From the NCBI GenBank assembly GCA_963854565.1, contig CAWKZT010000036.1, forward strand, positions 1 to 15,858: DNA of 15,858 nucleotides, given 5' to 3'. Position numbers and translations under genes: made by a program. This DNA comes from CAWKZT01 sp963854565. GTDB lineage: Bacteria; Actinomycetota; Acidimicrobiia; Acidimicrobiales; JAHEJN01. A model generated the notes under the pieces. The model was not told where the DNA came from. It saw nothing but the letters and a program-made list of their open reading frames with translations, and made no database searches. Positions 13,341 through 15,858 of this stretch are shown piece after piece (the stretch's first letter is position 1; the number at the start of each line of letters is the position of its first letter).

Positions 13341-15740
13341 CTAGCCCGCGGTGACGGTTAATAGGTTTCGCGCCTGGCGCGTTGTCGTCAGATTCGGGGT
13401 ACCGGGTGGCACAGGCTCATACAACGTGGTTCGCTGCACTAGACCGCGACCCATGGGTTCGACGATTTTCCGAAAGTCCGCTTCGGACATTTCTTGGCCG
13501 TGCTCGGCTCCTGCCGCGCGACTGATATTTTCGTCAATCAGGGTCCCACCCAGGTCATTGACGCCGGACCGAAGCAGCTGGCGGATGCCGTTAACGCCAA
13601 GTTTGACCCAGGATCCTTGGATGTTCTCAATCTGTCCACGGTAGGCAAGTCGGGCAATGGCGTGCATCAGCACAACCTCACGCCAGGTAGGTCCACGTCG
13701 AGATTGTCGCCGAAGGTATATCGGTGTGGCCATGTGAACGAAGGGCAGTCCGACGAATTCGGTAAACCCTCCCGTCTCCTTTTGGAGGTCACGGGTAACG
13801 ATTAAGTGAGTTGCCCAATGTTCGGGCCGCTCGACTGCACCGAACATGATGGTGACATTGGAGCGAAGACCCACGCCGTGAGCCGTCCGGTGGGCATCAA
13901 GCCATTCGCCGGTGTCGATCTTGTCGGGACACAAGATGGCGCGGATGTCGTCGTCCAGTATTTCCGCTGCTGTGCCGGGCAGCGTTTTGAGCCCGGCATC
14001 CATTGCCCTACGCAAGTAACTTTCGAGTGGTTCGTCGAGGCGTTTAGCACCCTCGGTGACCTCAAGGGCGGTAAAGCCATGAACGTGCATGTCGGGTACG
14101 GCATCGGTAACCGCGTTGGCGACATCGATGTAATAGTTGCCGTCGAAATCAGGATGAATACCGCCTTGCAAACAGACCTCAGTAGCTCCCATTCCAGCCG
14201 CTTCGATCGTACGATCGGCGATGTCGTCGAGGGTAAGCAGGTACGGGTTGCCGCGCAGATTGAGTGACAAAGGCCCCTTGGAGAAACCACAGAACTTGCA
14301 TTTGAATGTGCAGACGTTGGTGTAGTTGATGTTGCGGTTCGCAACCCAGGTTACGTCGTCTCCGTTTACCTGTTGGCGGAGATTGTCGGCCGTTTCGGCG
14401 ATGATGTTGACATCGGTACCACGTGCGCTGAACAAGGTGACGATGTCGCGGTGACTCAACTCCTTGCCATCGTGGAACGCGGCGAGGACCTGAGCGATGT
14501 TCGGCGTGGCGGCCGCCGAAATGGCCTCGCCAGTAATGAGCTCATGGGGAGCGTGGGCACTACCCGGGGTCCAGGCAGATGACTCTTGTCCAACGAGCAG
14601 CACCTCGGCTCCTGTGCCTGCCTTGGCGTTGGCCAGGGTGTGTTCGGGGACAACGGAGCCTGGGTCATCTCGACCGAGTCCCTCGGCATCGCTGCGGTCG
14701 CCGACGGGAAAGTGAAGGGCCGGATCAAGCCAGCGCTCGGGATGGCGCACAAATTCGGGGTAAATAGTTAACCGTGGCGCCAAGGTGTAACCCCGGGCGT
14801 TCGTGACGTCCTGGAGTCGCTCGAGCGATGGCCAGGGACGCTCGGGGTTGACATGGTCAGCGGTGATGGGGGAGACGCCACCCCAGTCATCGATGCCCGC
14901 GTCGAGCAGGACACCGAAGTCGTCGGAAAGGTTGGGTGGAGCCTGGAGGTGAATTCCGGGAGGAAGGATGAGTCGGGCCAATGCGATGGCCTCGAGGTAG
15001 TCAGCGGTGGGGCATGGTGGATGGTTGTGCATACCTGTGCCTTCCTTAGGCAGGAAGTTCTGCACGATCACTTCTTGAACATGGCCATGGCGGCGATGGG
15101 ACGCGGCGATGGCTTCGAGGGCGTCGATGCGGTCTTGACGGTTCTCGCCAATACCCACGAGAATGCCGGTCGTGAACGGAATTTGAAGTTCGCCCGCCCA
15201 TTCGAGGGTGTCGAGTCGCCGTTGGGGTTCTTTGTCAGGCGCGCCCCGGTGGGCGTCCAGATCTTCGCGAAGCGTCTCGACCATCATGCCCTGGGAGGGC
15301 GAAACCTTGCGCAAAAGAGCTAGTTCGTTTTTGTAGAGCGCCCCGGCGTTGGCATGGGGTAAAACGCCGGTTTCGTCGAGGACGAGTTGCGCCATCTGGA
15401 TCAGGTAGTCAACGGTGGATTCATAGCCGTTGTCGGTCAGCCATTCGGCCGCAGCCGGATAGCGCAATTCTGGGCGCTCACCCAGAGTGAAAAGGGCTTC
15501 GTGGCATCCAATCTGCGCTCCTTGGAGGGCGATGTCGGTGACTTGTTTAGCCGACAGGTATGGGTTCTCGAGACGAGCAGGCGGTTGGGCGAAAGTGCAG
15601 TACCCGCACTTGTCGTTGCACAGCATCGTGAGGGGGATGAAGACCTTGGGGGAGTAGGTGACCCGGTAGCCGTGGGCTTGGTCGCGGATTAGCCGAGCCT
15701 CGGCCATAAGTTCGGCCAGCGGGCGGTTCAGATCGGTCAT
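13341..15740 (-). CDS. fbiC: FO synthase FbiC (fused CofG-CofH)
   Basis: This is a bifunctional radical SAM enzyme that makes the deazaflavin FO, the chromophore of coenzyme F420, from tyrosine and 5-amino-6-ribitylaminouracil. Two radical SAM domains are visible in 799 residues. The N-terminal CofG part has C41-x3-C45-x2-C48 (LCNDKCGYCTF) with LFTLGERPE and NFLPKEGT motifs. The C-terminal CofH part has C477-x3-C481-x2-C484 (CTFKCKFCGFSKG), followed by EVCLQGGIHPD, SYLRRAMDAGLKTLPGTAAEIL and TIMFG. A linker of about 110 residues joins them. The fusion is characteristic of Actinobacteria. The ATG overlaps the upstream partial gene's stop as ATGA, and the LOG gene follows after 9 nt. Other F420 genes (fbiA, fbiB, fbiD) are not in the window. 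Confidence 0.97.
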   Translation of the reverse strand: MTDLNRPLAELMAEARLIRDQAHGYRVTYSPKVFIPLTMLCNDKCGYCTFAQPPARLENPYLSAKQVTDIALQGAQIGCHEALFTLGERPELRYPAAAEWLTDNGYESTVDYLIQMAQLVLDETGVLPHANAGALYKNELALLRKVSPSQGMMVETLREDLDAHRGAPDKEPQRRLDTLEWAGELQIPFTTGILVGIGENRQDRIDALEAIAASHRRHGHVQEVIVQNFLPKEGTGMHNHPPCPTADYLEAIALARLILPPGIHLQAPPNLSDDFGVLLDAGIDDWGGVSPITADHVNPERPWPSLERLQDVTNARGYTLAPRLTIYPEFVRHPERWLDPALHFPVGDRSDAEGLGRDDPGSVVPEHTLANAKAGTGAEVLLVGQESSAWTPGSAHAPHELITGEAISAAATPNIAQVLAAFHDGKELSHRDIVTLFSARGTDVNIIAETADNLRQQVNGDDVTWVANRNINYTNVCTFKCKFCGFSKGPLSLNLRGNPYLLTLDDIADRTIEAAGMGATEVCLQGGIHPDFDGNYYIDVANAVTDAVPDMHVHGFTALEVTEGAKRLDEPLESYLRRAMDAGLKTLPGTAAEILDDDIRAILCPDKIDTGEWLDAHRTAHGVGLRSNVTIMFGAVERPEHWATHLIVTRDLQKETGGFTEFVGLPFVHMATPIYLRRQSRRGPTWREVVLMHAIARLAYRGQIENIQGSWVKLGVNGIRQLLRSGVNDLGGTLIDENISRAAGAEHGQEMSEADFRKIVEPMGRGLVQRTTLYEPVPPGTPNLTTTRQARNLLTVTAG

Positions 15741-15858
15741 GGTGTGGTCTTCTCTGGGTTATGGACCCCTGGCCCGGGTGTACTACCGATGTCGGCGGCG
15801 GCAATCGAGCTGTCGCAAGAAGGGCAGGTGACGGTTAGATCAAGGGTGGCTCCGCAAT
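15737..15858 (-). CDS. 3' end of a gene with a zinc-ribbon-like terminus, cut by the window edge
   Basis: A minus-strand frame runs in from the right edge for 39 residues and ends in a TGA that overlaps the fbiC ATG as ATGA. The visible part reads CGATLDLTVTCPSCDSS, then a Gly/Pro/Ala-rich tail. The C-x9-C-x2-C spacing suggests the second half of a zinc ribbon, with an earlier cysteine probably beyond the edge. Stops interrupt the other two frames here. The overlap argues for co-transcription with fbiC. Family and length are unknown because most of the gene lies outside. Confidence 0.55.
   Translation of the reverse strand, partial: CGATLDLTVTCPSCDSSIAAADIGSTPGPGVHNPEKTTP

Overview
The window reads as a stretch of actinobacterial chromosome. 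The strongest markers are a fused two-domain FO synthase (FbiC) of the coenzyme F420 pathway, a DUF3151 protein, and several genes that seem to be transcribed without a leader: a TANNNT-like -10 box sits exactly 6 nt before the start codon of four genes. Moderate-to-high GC and gene content suggest an uncultured Acidimicrobiia-type lineage rather than Streptomyces or Mycobacterium. That placement is an inference, not something seen directly. No transposase, phage gene, CRISPR array, rRNA or tRNA was recognised.

Layout. (1) 1-2883: the 3' part of gltD and a GT2 glycosyltransferase (+), a small unknown gene (-) whose end overlaps the glycosyltransferase by 6 nt, and an AlkA-type glycosylase (+). 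(2) 2884-3382: about 500 bp with no convincing gene, lying between two converging genes. It holds a strong stem-loop, a possible structured RNA and five DnaA-box-like 9-mers. (3) 3383-6351: a GDPD-type phosphodiesterase (-), divergent from pyruvate kinase and an alpha/beta hydrolase (+). (4) 6458-9316: a + strand run of DUF3151, MobA, rhodanese, RNase D and a 70-residue Cys/His protein. (5) 9386-12017 (-): a coupled cluster of a small unknown protein, a Cys-rich YkgJ-like protein and a ClC transporter with CBS domains. (6) 12077-12283 (+): a 68-residue protein. (7) 12288-15858 (-): the 3' end of a zinc-ribbon gene, then fbiC, then a LOG-family protein, tightly packed.

Most of it is core metabolism and housekeeping: nitrogen assimilation, glycolysis, base excision repair, RNA processing, molybdenum cofactor and F420. 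The least explained parts are the convergent gap with its boxes and RNA-like structure, the coupled ClC/Cys-rich/small-protein operon, the small protein behind RNase D, the potassium-independent signature of the pyruvate kinase, and the cut-off zinc-ribbon gene that overlaps fbiC. No clear novel defence or mobile system was found. The coding sequences look intact apart from the two cut by the window edges.
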